NCBI GenBank assembly: GCA_902810695.1
Contig: CADDYV010000035.1
Location: 1-36,571, forward strand
From: Actinomycetota bacterium
GTDB lineage: Bacteria > Actinomycetota > Rubrobacteria > Rubrobacterales > Rubrobacteraceae
Direction: 5' to 3'
Length of the DNA: 36,571 bases
Shown here one piece after another: positions 8,754 to 16,622 of the stretch; the first letter of the stretch is position 1; the number at the start of each line of letters is the position of its first letter. The notes under the pieces were generated by a model. The model did no database searches, was not told where the DNA came from, and saw only the letters and a program-made list of their open reading frames with translations. The position numbers and the translations under genes were made by a program.

Positions 8754-9362
8754 ATGGCTAGAGGTATATCTACCACAGGTGGTAATCAACCAATGAAATC
8801 TTCAGGACGGATGACGGGTTCGCAGCGCCGCAGCATGGTGATAGACGCTGCCATCGCCGAGTTTGCGTCCTACGGGCTCTACGGGGTATCTACCGATGCG
8901 ATCGCCGACAGGGCAGGGGTCTCCCAGCCGTATGTGATACGGCTCTTCGGTTCGAAGAAGAAGCTCTTTCTGGAGTGTGGCAACAGGGTCTTCGAGCGCA
9001 TCCTGGCTGCGTTCGAGGATGAGATCGCAAAGAATCCCGAGAATCCGCTGAGCGCGGTGCAGCGGGCCTATGTGGGGTTGCTTGCCAGCCGCGAGGAACT
9101 CTTGGTGCTGCTGCAGTTCTTCGCGGCCTGCGAGGATGAGGACGTCAAGCGCGCCGTACACCGGGGGATGGAGCGTCTCTACGTCTACGTCAGGGACGTA
9201 ACCGGGGCGGACAAGGACACCATAAGGGAGCTTTTTACCCTGGCGATCATGCGCACCGTCTCGATAGGCATCGGCATGTCCGAGGCAGCCAAGGAGAGCG
9301 AGTGGGCGCGCGTGCTTCTGGGTCTCGAAACGGAGAGCCCCAGCGAGGACGTTCGGGTGTAA
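8754..9362 (+). CDS. TetR/AcrR-family regulator
   Basis: A 202-residue TetR-type repressor. The helix-turn-helix domain occupies about residues 20-75 and reads through FASYGLYGVSTDAIADRAG and VSQPYVIRLFGSKKKLF, the usual pattern for the recognition helix and following helix. The C-terminal half is all-helical and would bind the ligand. The start chosen has GGAGG seven bases upstream; a longer open frame reaches back 34 codons but would read through the control region. It is transcribed divergently from the amine permease, the usual layout for a TetR repressor and its target. It converges with the DUF6114 gene, 18 bp between stops. The ligand is unknown. Confidence 0.88.
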   Translation: MARGISTTGGNQPMKSSGRMTGSQRRSMVIDAAIAEFASYGLYGVSTDAIADRAGVSQPYVIRLFGSKKKLFLECGNRVFERILAAFEDEIAKNPENPLSAVQRAYVGLLASREELLVLLQFFAACEDEDVKRAVHRGMERLYVYVRDVTGADKDTIRELFTLAIMRTVSIGIGMSEAAKESEWARVLLGLETESPSEDVRV

Positions 9363-9380
9363 GGGGGATCAGGCCGGATC

Positions 9381-9878
9381 TCAGGTGCCGATGTCCTCCC
9401 AGTCTATTCGGTGCGAAGCCCGCGTTTTCCGAGTGGATTCTCTGGCGGGGAAGTTCTCATGGGTGGATTTAGTTCTGGAAAGACGCTCTCTCAGAGAGAA
9501 GCGGGTCTTCTTCTCCCTCTCATCGTAATGCTGAGGCTTCGGGCCCCAGGCGAGGCACAGACAACCGCCCACGAGCCCCAGGTTCATGCCGATTATCATG
9601 CCGCCGAACGCCCCCATGAGCGAGAGTATGGAGAACACGATTCCCACCGCGCCGAAGATCTGGACCCTCTCCGGGAAGATCCAACCCAGAACCGCGCATC
9701 CCAGCACTATGAGCCCGATCACCACGCCCCCGAAAGCCATGCTGAAGTGCGCGAACTCGCGCAGGTAGAGGATGAGCGGCATCCAGATTATGAACAGGCC
9801 CCCGAGAGCCAGGAGCGAGAGCCCCAACTTCGGTCGCCGGGTTTTCTTCTGGAGATTTCTCGTCGTTTCGTCGGCCAC
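9381..9878 (-). CDS. DUF6114 membrane protein
   Basis: A 165-residue protein with four hydrophobic helices between about residues 18 and 110, then a basic, charged cytoplasmic tail. The helical part resembles DUF6114 proteins, which in Streptomyces and relatives are encoded beside DUF6230 proteins, as here. The tail after residue 112 (rich in R, K, E) is longer than I recall for the family. It starts 32 bp downstream of the DUF6230 gene and should be co-transcribed with it. The function is unknown; a membrane partner of the exported DUF6230 protein is a reasonable guess. Confidence 0.75.
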   Translation of the reverse strand: MADETTRNLQKKTRRPKLGLSLLALGGLFIIWMPLILYLREFAHFSMAFGGVVIGLIVLGCAVLGWIFPERVQIFGAVGIVFSILSLMGAFGGMIIGMNLGLVGGCLCLAWGPKPQHYDEREKKTRFSLRERLSRTKSTHENFPARESTRKTRASHRIDWEDIGT

Positions 9879-9910
9879 CTTTTCAGAACCTCCTGCTGGC
9901 CCCGAACGTC

Positions 9911-10486
9911 CTACACGAAGCTGGCCGAGACCTTCAGCCCGGGCAGCGTTATGGTGTTGGCGAACTGGTAGTCGTCCTTGCTCCTGAAGTTGTTGAGCGT
10001 CACGCTCGGTGAAAGCTGGAAGAAAGATCGCTGGTAGTTGCCTCCGGTCTTGGAAGGTGGGGCCTCATCTATCTCAAGCTGGTTGAAGGACGCGGAGCTC
10101 GCCGACTGCTGCGTGATGTCCTGAATGAGCCCGTTTATCCTCACGGTGCCGCTGGCCGTGATCTTGACCCGCAGCGTCTTGTAGGGCGTCGGTATGTCCT
10201 TGTAGAGCACCAGCCCATCAACCTCCGCGTGCCGCGCCTGCACCCGCGTCTCGGGCGAGGCGTTGCTGGAGGAGTTGTCGCCGATCCTGGGCGTGAGCAC
10301 GAACCCCTGCAGCCTGACCTGATCCGCGTTGATGTGAAAGTCGCCGATGCCGGCAATGGGCACCGCAACCGCCACCCCACCCATGTAGATTGCAGCCAGA
10401 ATCGCCAGCAAAGCGCCAAAAGAAGCTCCCAGAGCGGCCATCAGCCGTCTCCTCCTGTAATGCATCTCCATTATGTATTCTTGCAC
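9911..10486 (-). CDS. DUF6230 exported protein
   Basis: Up to 191 residues: a short basic stretch (HYRRRR), a hydrophobic signal or anchor helix (about 16-45), then a beta-rich extracytoplasmic domain. The domain opens with FHINADQVRLQGF, matching the F-x-V-x-A-D-x-L-x-G-x-G-F pattern of DUF6230 proteins, and includes LRVKITASGTVRINGL. The start is uncertain. The longest form uses GTG at 10486, ATGs lie at 10471 and 10465, and a strong AGGAGG precedes the ATG at 10441, but that start drops the basic stretch. It sits upstream of the DUF6114 gene in one transcript. The family function is unknown. Confidence 0.75.
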   Translation of the reverse strand: MQEYIMEMHYRRRRLMAALGASFGALLAILAAIYMGGVAVAVPIAGIGDFHINADQVRLQGFVLTPRIGDNSSSNASPETRVQARHAEVDGLVLYKDIPTPYKTLRVKITASGTVRINGLIQDITQQSASSASFNQLEIDEAPPSKTGGNYQRSFFQLSPSVTLNNFRSKDDYQFANTITLPGLKVSASFV

Positions 10487-10526
10487 CCCCTGATCATCAT
10501 CAACTCCCCGATGCTTCCCTCGTTTA

Positions 10527-10545
10527 TTGTCATCAGGTGATAATT
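10527..10545 (-). promoter_or_regulatory. 19-bp ATTATCA motif, copy A
   Basis: On the minus strand it reads AATTATCACCTGATGACAA, directly after the candidate -10 of the DUF6230 genes. It matches copy B (11606-11624) at 16 of 19 bases and copy C (25332-25350) at 15 of 19, in the same orientation relative to transcription. It is a candidate operator or conserved leader. Confidence 0.4.
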
Positions 10546-10546
10546 T

Positions 10547-10576
10547 AACTTAGCAGATCCGGCTGGGGCATGTCAA
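10547..10576 (-). promoter_or_regulatory. candidate promoter of DUF6230-DUF6114 genes
   Basis: A perfect TTGACA -35 (10571-10576, minus strand), an 18-bp spacer and a TAAGTT -10 (10547-10552). The expected start of transcription falls in the 19-bp motif at 10527-10545. The -10 match is only moderate. Confidence 0.4.
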
Positions 10577-10621
10577 CCGCTATGCACGCCTGATGTTCTA
10601 TAAGGCGTTAGTTTTCAGTTA

Positions 10622-10650
10622 TTGATTTATAACTTGGGATTTGTTATGTT
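10622..10650 (+). promoter_or_regulatory. candidate promoter of LPxTG protein gene
   Basis: TTGATT (10622-10627), a 17-bp spacer and TATGTT (10645-10650), within an AT-rich patch that stands out from the high-GC surroundings. It lies about 70-120 bp upstream of the possible start codons of the wall-anchored protein. Confidence 0.35.
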
Positions 10651-10722
10651 GAATTTCCAGACGTTTTCCTGGGGAGGGATGCGTATGGAGAGTGAAGCCG
10701 TAGATGTTTCTTCTATAGAGGA

Positions 10723-11553
10723 ATGCCTTTGAATGGGCAGTTAAAGGAGGGCTTTGGGGGTGAGCTTTTTGTGATCTTTGGGAGAGTGGTTTCTGCAGCG
10801 GTTTTTCGGGGAAGATTCGCGGCTCTGATCGGGGCGTTCACGTTGGCCGGGGTTCTCTACGGCTGTTTGTTTCCCGCGACGGCGGTCTCTGCCACCGGAA
10901 CCTCTCCGGCGGCCAGCGTATCCACCGGTTCTGCCGGCTCGGGCGCGCAGCCGTCGGAGCGCGGGGCCATCCCCAACCCCGGAAGAGAGCAACCCTCCGA
11001 GCGCGGAGCCATTCCAATGCCTGGAGGCAAGCAACCTTCAGAACGCGGAGCCATCCCCGCATCGGGAGGCAGGCAGCCCTCAGAACGCGGGGCGGTGCCG
11101 GACTCCGGAGGCAAGCAGCCCTCCGAGCGGGGGGCCGTCCCCGGTACGGGACAAACCCCGAATACCAAACCCTCGAACGTGGCCGGGTCGAATCAGACTC
11201 CGCCGCCGTCGCTGGGCAGCAACCAGACGCCACCTCCTTCGCAGGGGAGCAACCAGACCCCTTCCACCGTTTCGGGAAGCTCCCGGTCTCCCGAACAGGT
11301 CACAAGCGGCTTCTTTGCCTCTCAAGCCGCCTCCGCGAGTACAGCTTCTACGCCTTCAGCCGCGCAGGGTACGTCTTCTCCGGCGACCACATCCAGCGCG
11401 AGCAACTCTCCCCAAAGTTCCGCGAGCAGTTCGTCCGGTTCTTCCCTGCCCCTGCCCAACACCGGCGGGCCATTCGTGGTGGAGGTCTTGATCATTGCCG
11501 CCGCCGTGGCCGGACTCGGATTCTTCCTGAAACGCCTCGTCAAAGGGTCTTGA
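10723..11553 (+). CDS. LPxTG wall-anchored repeat protein
   Basis: An up to 276-residue exported protein built of low-complexity repeats and ending in a sortase signal: LPNTGG, a hydrophobic helix (VVEVLIIAAAVAGLGFFL) and a basic tail (KRLVKGS). The N-terminus has a signal peptide ending near ATAVSA. After it come five 14-residue repeats starting QPSERGA, three 10-residue repeats starting SNQTP, then a Ser/Ala/Thr-rich stalk. A sortase should anchor it to peptidoglycan; no sortase gene is in the window. A GTG at 10771 with GGTGAG six bases upstream gives a shorter, more typical signal peptide than the ATG at 10723. It probably forms a flexible wall stalk. No binding or enzyme domain is visible. 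Confidence 0.82.
   Translation: MPLNGQLKEGFGGELFVIFGRVVSAAVFRGRFAALIGAFTLAGVLYGCLFPATAVSATGTSPAASVSTGSAGSGAQPSERGAIPNPGREQPSERGAIPMPGGKQPSERGAIPASGGRQPSERGAVPDSGGKQPSERGAVPGTGQTPNTKPSNVAGSNQTPPPSLGSNQTPPPSQGSNQTPSTVSGSSRSPEQVTSGFFASQAASASTASTPSAAQGTSSPATTSSASNSPQSSASSSSGSSLPLPNTGGPFVVEVLIIAAAVAGLGFFLKRLVKGS
10948..11157 (+). repeat. five tandem 42-bp repeats (QPSERGA units)
   Basis: Five in-frame 42-bp units start at 10948, 10990, 11032, 11074 and 11116. Each encodes Q-P-S-E-R-G-A-(I/V)-P plus five variable residues (for example NPGRE, MPGGK, ASGGR, DSGGK). The first nine positions hold while the last five drift, and the third codon positions vary, so the array is old and under protein-level selection. 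Confidence 0.95.
11188..11277 (+). repeat. three tandem 30-bp repeats (SNQTP units)
   Basis: Three in-frame 10-residue units at 11188, 11218 and 11248, each starting S-N-Q-T-P; the first two are SNQTPPPSLG and SNQTPPPSQG, the third has drifted. They form the Pro-rich part of the wall-protein stalk. Confidence 0.9.
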
Positions 11554-11572
11554 GATGCCCCGCATCCGCCAG

Positions 11573-11601
11573 TTGACACGGCAGCAAAAATGTTCTTCAA
11601 T
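11573..11601 (+). promoter_or_regulatory. candidate promoter of peptidoglycan hydrolase
   Basis: A perfect TTGACA (11573-11578), a 17-bp spacer and TTCAAT (11596-11601). The leader is about 110 nt and begins with the 19-bp motif copy B. The two leader hairpins just before the start codon are described in the findings. Confidence 0.5.
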
Positions 11602-11605
11602 CACG

Positions 11606-11624
11606 AATTATCATCTAATGCCAA
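11606..11624 (+). promoter_or_regulatory. 19-bp ATTATCA motif, copy B
   Basis: AATTATCATCTAATGCCAA, four bases after the -10 of the hydrolase promoter. It is 16/19 identical to copy A, which has the same position and orientation in the DUF6230 promoter. A shared regulator of the two surface transcripts is a fair inference. Confidence 0.4.
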
Positions 11625-11719
11625 CTAAATTTGGTAATGGGGAAGGAGGCGGGAAAACTGCTTCGCTTAGAGCCATCAGCCGGGATGCAGTTCTGCCGTG
11701 CCGCAGGTAGCAGCGAGGT

Positions 11720-14557
11720 GTGAGTGCGGATCCCGTGTTTTTGCGTGAAGGCATGGCGAGGCCTCTAAAGTGGATCTACTTCCGGCGCGAGTTCTATTCC
11801 GGCACGAAAGATGCGCCACCGGAGATCGGAGACGGCCAGGAGGCGAAGCCTGGAGATGCTTCTCGCAAGGAGTCTCGCAGCCGGAGATGGCGGCGGTTCG
11901 CGCGGCTGGCGGGCCTTGCGGTGCTGATAGTTCTCTGCTTTCTGTCCCGCTCGGATATTTCGGGGGCTCAGGATTACGCATTCTCCGGCCACTTTTTCCT
12001 GCAGGCGCAGAAGATCGTCGGTAGGGGGCTCACGGTTTCGCTGGCGCGTCCGCAGGCGGGGCAACCGCCGCAGTTGCAGTTCGGGTTCCAGAGCGCAAAA
12101 GTCTACGGGCTCAAGCTCTCGGGGAAGTCAAGATCCGCGGAGTTCCAGCGGCTGCAGAGCGCCGTTGCCAACGAGAGATCCGGGTCCGTAGAGCTGCAAA
12201 ACATGAAGGTGGACGCCTCGGCTTTCAGGTTCGCGGTCTCGGGGGGGTGTCTTCAGGCTGGTGCGCACCCGGTAGACGCGACACTGAGCAACGTCGGGCT
12301 GAAGGCGTCCAGGCTCACCGCCGGTGGCGTGAGTTTCCCCGGTTCCACCGGAGGACAGCCCGCTCTCATGGTGAGTGCTGACTCCGAGCCCATTGCTGGA
12401 GGGGCCCCGCTCATCGGGGTGGGGAGTAGTCTCAAAGACGTCAACGCCACGCTCAAAGAACTCTCGGGAGGCGGGGTGTGCGGGGCGAAAACAGGAGGGA
12501 AACCCCAGAGAAGCTCTCCCCTCTCTCCCATCCCGCGGGCAACCCGCGCGAGCATCCCCGCGGACTACCTTGCGGCCTACCGCGATGCGGACAGGAAGTA
12601 CGGGGTTGATTGGGCTATTCTCGCGGCGATTGGCGACATAGAGAGCGGCCACGGCGAGGGAGGCCATAAACATCTGTGTATTGCGGGTCCGCCCACCCCG
12701 TACGGCAACGCCATAGGTCCTATGCAGTTTTTGCCCCAGACCTGGCAGATAGCGGAGACGGACGGCGACGGAAACGGCAGCGCGGACGCCTGCAACTACA
12801 AGGATGCCATCTTCGGGGCGGCGAAGTATCTCAGGCAGAACGGCGCTCCGGGCGACTACTTCCGGGCGATCTTCGCCTACAACCATGCCGGCTGGTACGT
12901 AAAGGAGGTGCTCGCGCTGGCCTCCGCCTACCGCAACGGGCAGCCCGTCCAACCCCCGCCGCTCGGTGGTTTCTCCTTCTGCGATACGCCCAGGATCCTT
13001 CGCGTCAACGAGGACAAACCGCAGAGGGCCAGGATCTCCGGAAACGGCAGGGCGGTATTTCCTCTGCCCAGACAGTACTTCGGCTCCTACACCGATTCCT
13101 GGGGAGCCTCAAGGCCCCAAAACGTCTCGACCGGGGCCTCGGATATACACGAGGGCGTGGATCTCATGGCTCCGGAGGGAACCCCGATCTACTCCATAAC
13201 CGGCGGTACCGTGGAGCCGGTGGCGGGCTCGGATGGCGCGGGGTGGAACTATCTCGGCGGGTGGGCGCTCATGGTGCGCGCGAACCATCCCATCGGCCCC
13301 ATTCACAAGGGAGATGAGATCTACTACGCCCACATGCAGAGACCTTCTGCTCTCAAACCGGGGGATCATGTAAAGCCAGGAGAGGTCATAGGCCACGTCG
13401 GAAACACCGGGCAGGGACCCGACGGAACTTCTGGCGAGTTCCCCTCGCACCTGCACCTCGGCTGGTACGACCCCACCGGCCAGAGGGCGCAGGTTCCCTC
13501 CGGAGCCATGAACCCCTACCCGCTCCTGAACTGGCTGAAAGAGAACGGCGGTGTCGCCAAGGGCGGTGAGGTCGGGGCAACCTTCGAAGGACCTACCGTT
13601 CAGTCGGGCGCCTGTCCCGGAGCTTACCCGGCGGGCGGGTACCCGGCCACGACTGCGTTCGGTGAAGGAGGGGTGCCCGCAAGTCTTTCGGGAGGGCAGG
13701 CGAACTTTTTTAATCCCGGCGGACAGATGGAGCAGGTCTCCCGCCCGGCTCCGGGCTTCTCTAGTAGTGTGAAAAGATCGGGCGTTGCGTACCACCACGC
13801 GCGCAATGTCAACATCGAAACTGTGAAGATGCACCACGAGCAGCACGCCAATAACAATAAGCATCACGAACAGCGCGCCAACAAACACACCGGGCATAAA
13901 GCCCACGGGAAGCACCCGCGAAAGCACTCACGCCATGGCCGGGACCACAAGAAAGCGCCTCCTCATCACAGGCGAAGAGCGCCCGGCAGGAAACACTCTC
14001 CGCCCCCCGAACGGGCTTCCGTTGGGGCAGGGCAGTCGGCGAGCGCCGGCAGCAGCCACCCCGCTAGCGAGCAGGGGTCTGCGAGCGCTTCCGCCGGAAG
14101 TAGCGGTGGATCTATCTCCGAAGGCCAGTCGGCGAGCGCACCGGTGCCCACGGGCGGTTCCGCCTCGGCCCGGCAGTCGGCGAGCACCCCCGCCGGCACG
14201 CAGGGACCAGCCAGCGCGCGGGTATCCGCATCAGCTCCTGCGGGCGGCGGTTCGGTGGGCGCCAGAGCCTCGGCGAGCGTGTCGCCCGAAAGCGGCTCTG
14301 TGGGAGCCTCGGTGGATACCCCGGTCGGGAGCGCGGGTGTTTCGGCGGGAACATCCTCAAGCTCTTCGAGGTCCGGCCCGCCGCCCTCGTCGAGTTCGAG
14401 CTCCTCATCGAGCCCCTCCTCTTCGCCAGCTTCGAGCGCCCCGCCGTGCTCGTCTCCGGCCTCCAGCCCGTCGGATAAGAGCACTTCGTGTTCGGATTCG
14501 GCCTCGGGCGCCCTGGGCGGCGCGGTCAAGAAGGTTGGCAAGGATGCGGGGCTTTAA
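11720..14557 (+). CDS. two-enzyme peptidoglycan hydrolase: lytic transglycosylase + M23 peptidase
   Basis: A 945-residue exported wall hydrolase. A basic region (RRWRRFARL) precedes one hydrophobic helix near residues 55-72. Residues 80-250 form a beta-rich domain whose start (YAFSGHFFLQAQKI) faintly recalls DUF6230. A lytic transglycosylase domain (about 279-400) carries the catalytic Glu at 308 (DIESGHG), GPMQFLPQTW and FAYNHAGWYV. An M23 zinc endopeptidase (about 460-600) has H477-x3-D481 and H577-x-H579 intact. Residues about 690-760 are very rich in His, Lys and Arg, and 760-930 are Ser/Ala/Pro low complexity with QSASA-like units. It would cut both glycan and peptide, for growth, division or spore-related remodelling. 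The GTG start at 11720 is uncertain; an ATG lies at 11753. Confidence 0.9.
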   Translation: MSADPVFLREGMARPLKWIYFRREFYSGTKDAPPEIGDGQEAKPGDASRKESRSRRWRRFARLAGLAVLIVLCFLSRSDISGAQDYAFSGHFFLQAQKIVGRGLTVSLARPQAGQPPQLQFGFQSAKVYGLKLSGKSRSAEFQRLQSAVANERSGSVELQNMKVDASAFRFAVSGGCLQAGAHPVDATLSNVGLKASRLTAGGVSFPGSTGGQPALMVSADSEPIAGGAPLIGVGSSLKDVNATLKELSGGGVCGAKTGGKPQRSSPLSPIPRATRASIPADYLAAYRDADRKYGVDWAILAAIGDIESGHGEGGHKHLCIAGPPTPYGNAIGPMQFLPQTWQIAETDGDGNGSADACNYKDAIFGAAKYLRQNGAPGDYFRAIFAYNHAGWYVKEVLALASAYRNGQPVQPPPLGGFSFCDTPRILRVNEDKPQRARISGNGRAVFPLPRQYFGSYTDSWGASRPQNVSTGASDIHEGVDLMAPEGTPIYSITGGTVEPVAGSDGAGWNYLGGWALMVRANHPIGPIHKGDEIYYAHMQRPSALKPGDHVKPGEVIGHVGNTGQGPDGTSGEFPSHLHLGWYDPTGQRAQVPSGAMNPYPLLNWLKENGGVAKGGEVGATFEGPTVQSGACPGAYPAGGYPATTAFGEGGVPASLSGGQANFFNPGGQMEQVSRPAPGFSSSVKRSGVAYHHARNVNIETVKMHHEQHANNNKHHEQRANKHTGHKAHGKHPRKHSRHGRDHKKAPPHHRRRAPGRKHSPPPERASVGAGQSASAGSSHPASEQGSASASAGSSGGSISEGQSASAPVPTGGSASARQSASTPAGTQGPASARVSASAPAGGGSVGARASASVSPESGSVGASVDTPVGSAGVSAGTSSSSSRSGPPPSSSSSSSSSPSSSPASSAPPCSSPASSPSDKSTSCSDSASGALGGAVKKVGKDAGL

Positions 14558-14663
14558 GTTCGTTCGCTTCGCGAGAACGCCCGGCCTCTCGCTCGCCCTT
14601 GTGATAAGAATGTCTCTCCCACTCCGTATGCGTTAATATAGGTCTACTGAGGAAGGGGTAGAG

Positions 14664-16616
14664 ATGGCGCGGGTATCGCCGCCGCCAGCAGAAGGAGGAA
14701 TGGTGAGCATTCAGGACTACCGGGCTTTTCACCGACGTTCGATCGAGGATAAGGAAGGCTTCTGGGCGGAGCAGGCCCGCATGATCTACTGGCACAAAGA
14801 CTTCGAGAGGGTGCTGGACTTCTCGCGGCCGCCCTTCGCAAAATGGTTTTTAGGCGGGGAGACGAACCTGTGCCACAACGCGGTGGACCGGCACCTGGAG
14901 GACCGCGCCGAGCAGAACGCCCTCGTCTACGTCTCGACTGAGACCGGCGAGCAGAAGTCATACACCTACCGCGAGCTGTACGGGGAGGTCAACACGTTCG
15001 CCGCCTCGCTCAAGGAGCTTGGGGTGGGGCGCGGGGACCGGGTCGTCATCTACATGCCGATGATGGTGGAGGCCATCTTCGCGATGCTCGCGTGCGTTCG
15101 GCTGGGTGCGATCCACTCTGTAGTCTTCGGGGGGTTCGCCGCGGAGAATCTCGCCAAGCGCATAGACGACGCGAAACCGAAGGTGATGGTTACCGCCAAC
15201 GCGGGCGTGCGGGGCGGCAGAGTTATCCCCTACCGGCCGCTGGTGGACGAGGCGATGGAGGCCACCGGGCACCCGCCGGAGACGGTCGTGATCTGCCGCC
15301 GCGAGGTGGACGCGGAGATGCCGCAGGCCGCGGGGCGGGGGATGGACTACGCCGATCTGCGCAGGAAACACGAGGGGGAAGAGGTTCCGGTCGAGTGGGT
15401 CGAGTCGAGCGAGCCGAGCTACATCCTCTACACCTCCGGCACGACCGGGACTCCCAAAGGGGTGCAGCGGGATACCGGCGGGCACGCGGTGGCGCTCACC
15501 TCTTCGATGAAGCACGTCTTCGCCTCCAACCCCGGCGAGACGATGTTCACCGCCTCGGACATCGGGTGGGTCGTGGGGCACTCCTACATCGTCTATGCTC
15601 CGCTGATGTACGGGATGGCCTCCATCGTGTACGAGGGCCTCCCCATCCGCCCCGACCCCGGCATCTGGTGGAGGATCGTGCAGGATCACGGGGTAAACAT
15701 TATGTTCACCTCGCCTACGGCCATACGCGCCCTGCGGAGGCAGGACCCAGAGTACATGACAAAGTACGACACGAGCACCCTGAGAAACCTCTTCCTCGCG
15801 GGCGAGCCGCTCGATGAACCGACCTCGCGCTGGGCGGCGGAGTCGCTCGGAACTTCTGTCCGGGACAACTACTGGCAGACAGAGACGGGGTGGCCGATCC
15901 TCTCCAGTATGCTTCCGGGCCTCGAAGACGAACCCGTTGTGGCGGGAAGCGCCGGATACCCGGTCTACGGCTACGACGTGAGGTTGATGCACGAGGTGAC
16001 CGGCGAGGAGGTCCCCGCGGGGGAGCGGGGGATAGTCGCGATAAAGGCTCCCTTGCCGCCAGGATGCATGAGCACCATCTGGGGCGATGACGAACGCTTC
16101 GTCCAGACCTACTTCTCGGACTTCCCGGACCCTGAGATGTACTCCACCTTCGATTGGGGCGTCAAGGACGAGCGCGACGGGCGCTACTACATCATGGGCC
16201 GCTCGGACGATGTGATCAACGTCTCCGGCCACCGGCTGGGAACACGCGAGATCGAGGAGGCCATAAGCGATCACCCCGAGGTCGCCGAGGCCGCCGCGGT
16301 GGGCGTGAAGGACGAGTACAAGGGGCAGGTAGTGCTGGCCTACGTGGTCCCCAAGGACGGCGGGAAGGTCGAGACTGATGCGGGTAGGGCCGAGCTGGAG
16401 CAGTCCGTGAAGGACATCGTGGACCGGAAGGTTGGGGCCATCGCGCGTCCGGCCTCGGTGTACTTCGTCGAGGCCCTGCCGAAGACGCGCAGCGGCAAGC
16501 TGCTACGCCGCTCCATCCAGGCTCTGGCCGAGAGTAGAGACCCTGGAGATCTCTCGACGCTGGAGGATCCCGGCACCCTCGACAGTGTGCGCGCCACCGG
16601 TCCGGTGCGGAAGTAG
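14664..16616 (+). CDS. prpE: propionyl-CoA synthetase
   Basis: A 650-residue acyl-adenylate ligase making propionyl-CoA from propionate, ATP and CoA in the cytoplasm. The P-loop YTSGTTGTPKG near residue 256 continues as VQRDTGGHAVAL, a pairing characteristic of PrpE rather than acetyl-CoA synthetase. YWQTETGWPI lies near 403, and the C-terminal KTRSGKLLRR near 611 carries the catalytic lysine. The N-terminal FHRRSIEDKEGFW also fits PrpE. AAGGGG supports the ATG at 14664. An AGGAGG before the ATG/GTG pair at 14700-14703 would give a start closer to the family norm. It ends 6 bp from the stop of the convergent TetR gene. The product could feed methylmalonyl-CoA or methylcitrate metabolism, not seen here. 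Confidence 0.92.
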   Translation: MARVSPPPAEGGMVSIQDYRAFHRRSIEDKEGFWAEQARMIYWHKDFERVLDFSRPPFAKWFLGGETNLCHNAVDRHLEDRAEQNALVYVSTETGEQKSYTYRELYGEVNTFAASLKELGVGRGDRVVIYMPMMVEAIFAMLACVRLGAIHSVVFGGFAAENLAKRIDDAKPKVMVTANAGVRGGRVIPYRPLVDEAMEATGHPPETVVICRREVDAEMPQAAGRGMDYADLRRKHEGEEVPVEWVESSEPSYILYTSGTTGTPKGVQRDTGGHAVALTSSMKHVFASNPGETMFTASDIGWVVGHSYIVYAPLMYGMASIVYEGLPIRPDPGIWWRIVQDHGVNIMFTSPTAIRALRRQDPEYMTKYDTSTLRNLFLAGEPLDEPTSRWAAESLGTSVRDNYWQTETGWPILSSMLPGLEDEPVVAGSAGYPVYGYDVRLMHEVTGEEVPAGERGIVAIKAPLPPGCMSTIWGDDERFVQTYFSDFPDPEMYSTFDWGVKDERDGRYYIMGRSDDVINVSGHRLGTREIEEAISDHPEVAEAAAVGVKDEYKGQVVLAYVVPKDGGKVETDAGRAELEQSVKDIVDRKVGAIARPASVYFVEALPKTRSGKLLRRSIQALAESRDPGDLSTLEDPGTLDSVRATGPVRK

Positions 16617-16622
16617 GCTCTT

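Noticed and set aside
11606-11719. Cyclic-di-AMP or cyclic-di-GMP riboswitch before the wall hydrolase
   Set aside because: The conserved cores of these riboswitches are not present; only two simple hairpins are seen.
14958-16274. 438-codon open frame antisense to prpE
   Set aside because: A shadow of a high-GC gene; no motifs, no ribosome site, biased composition.
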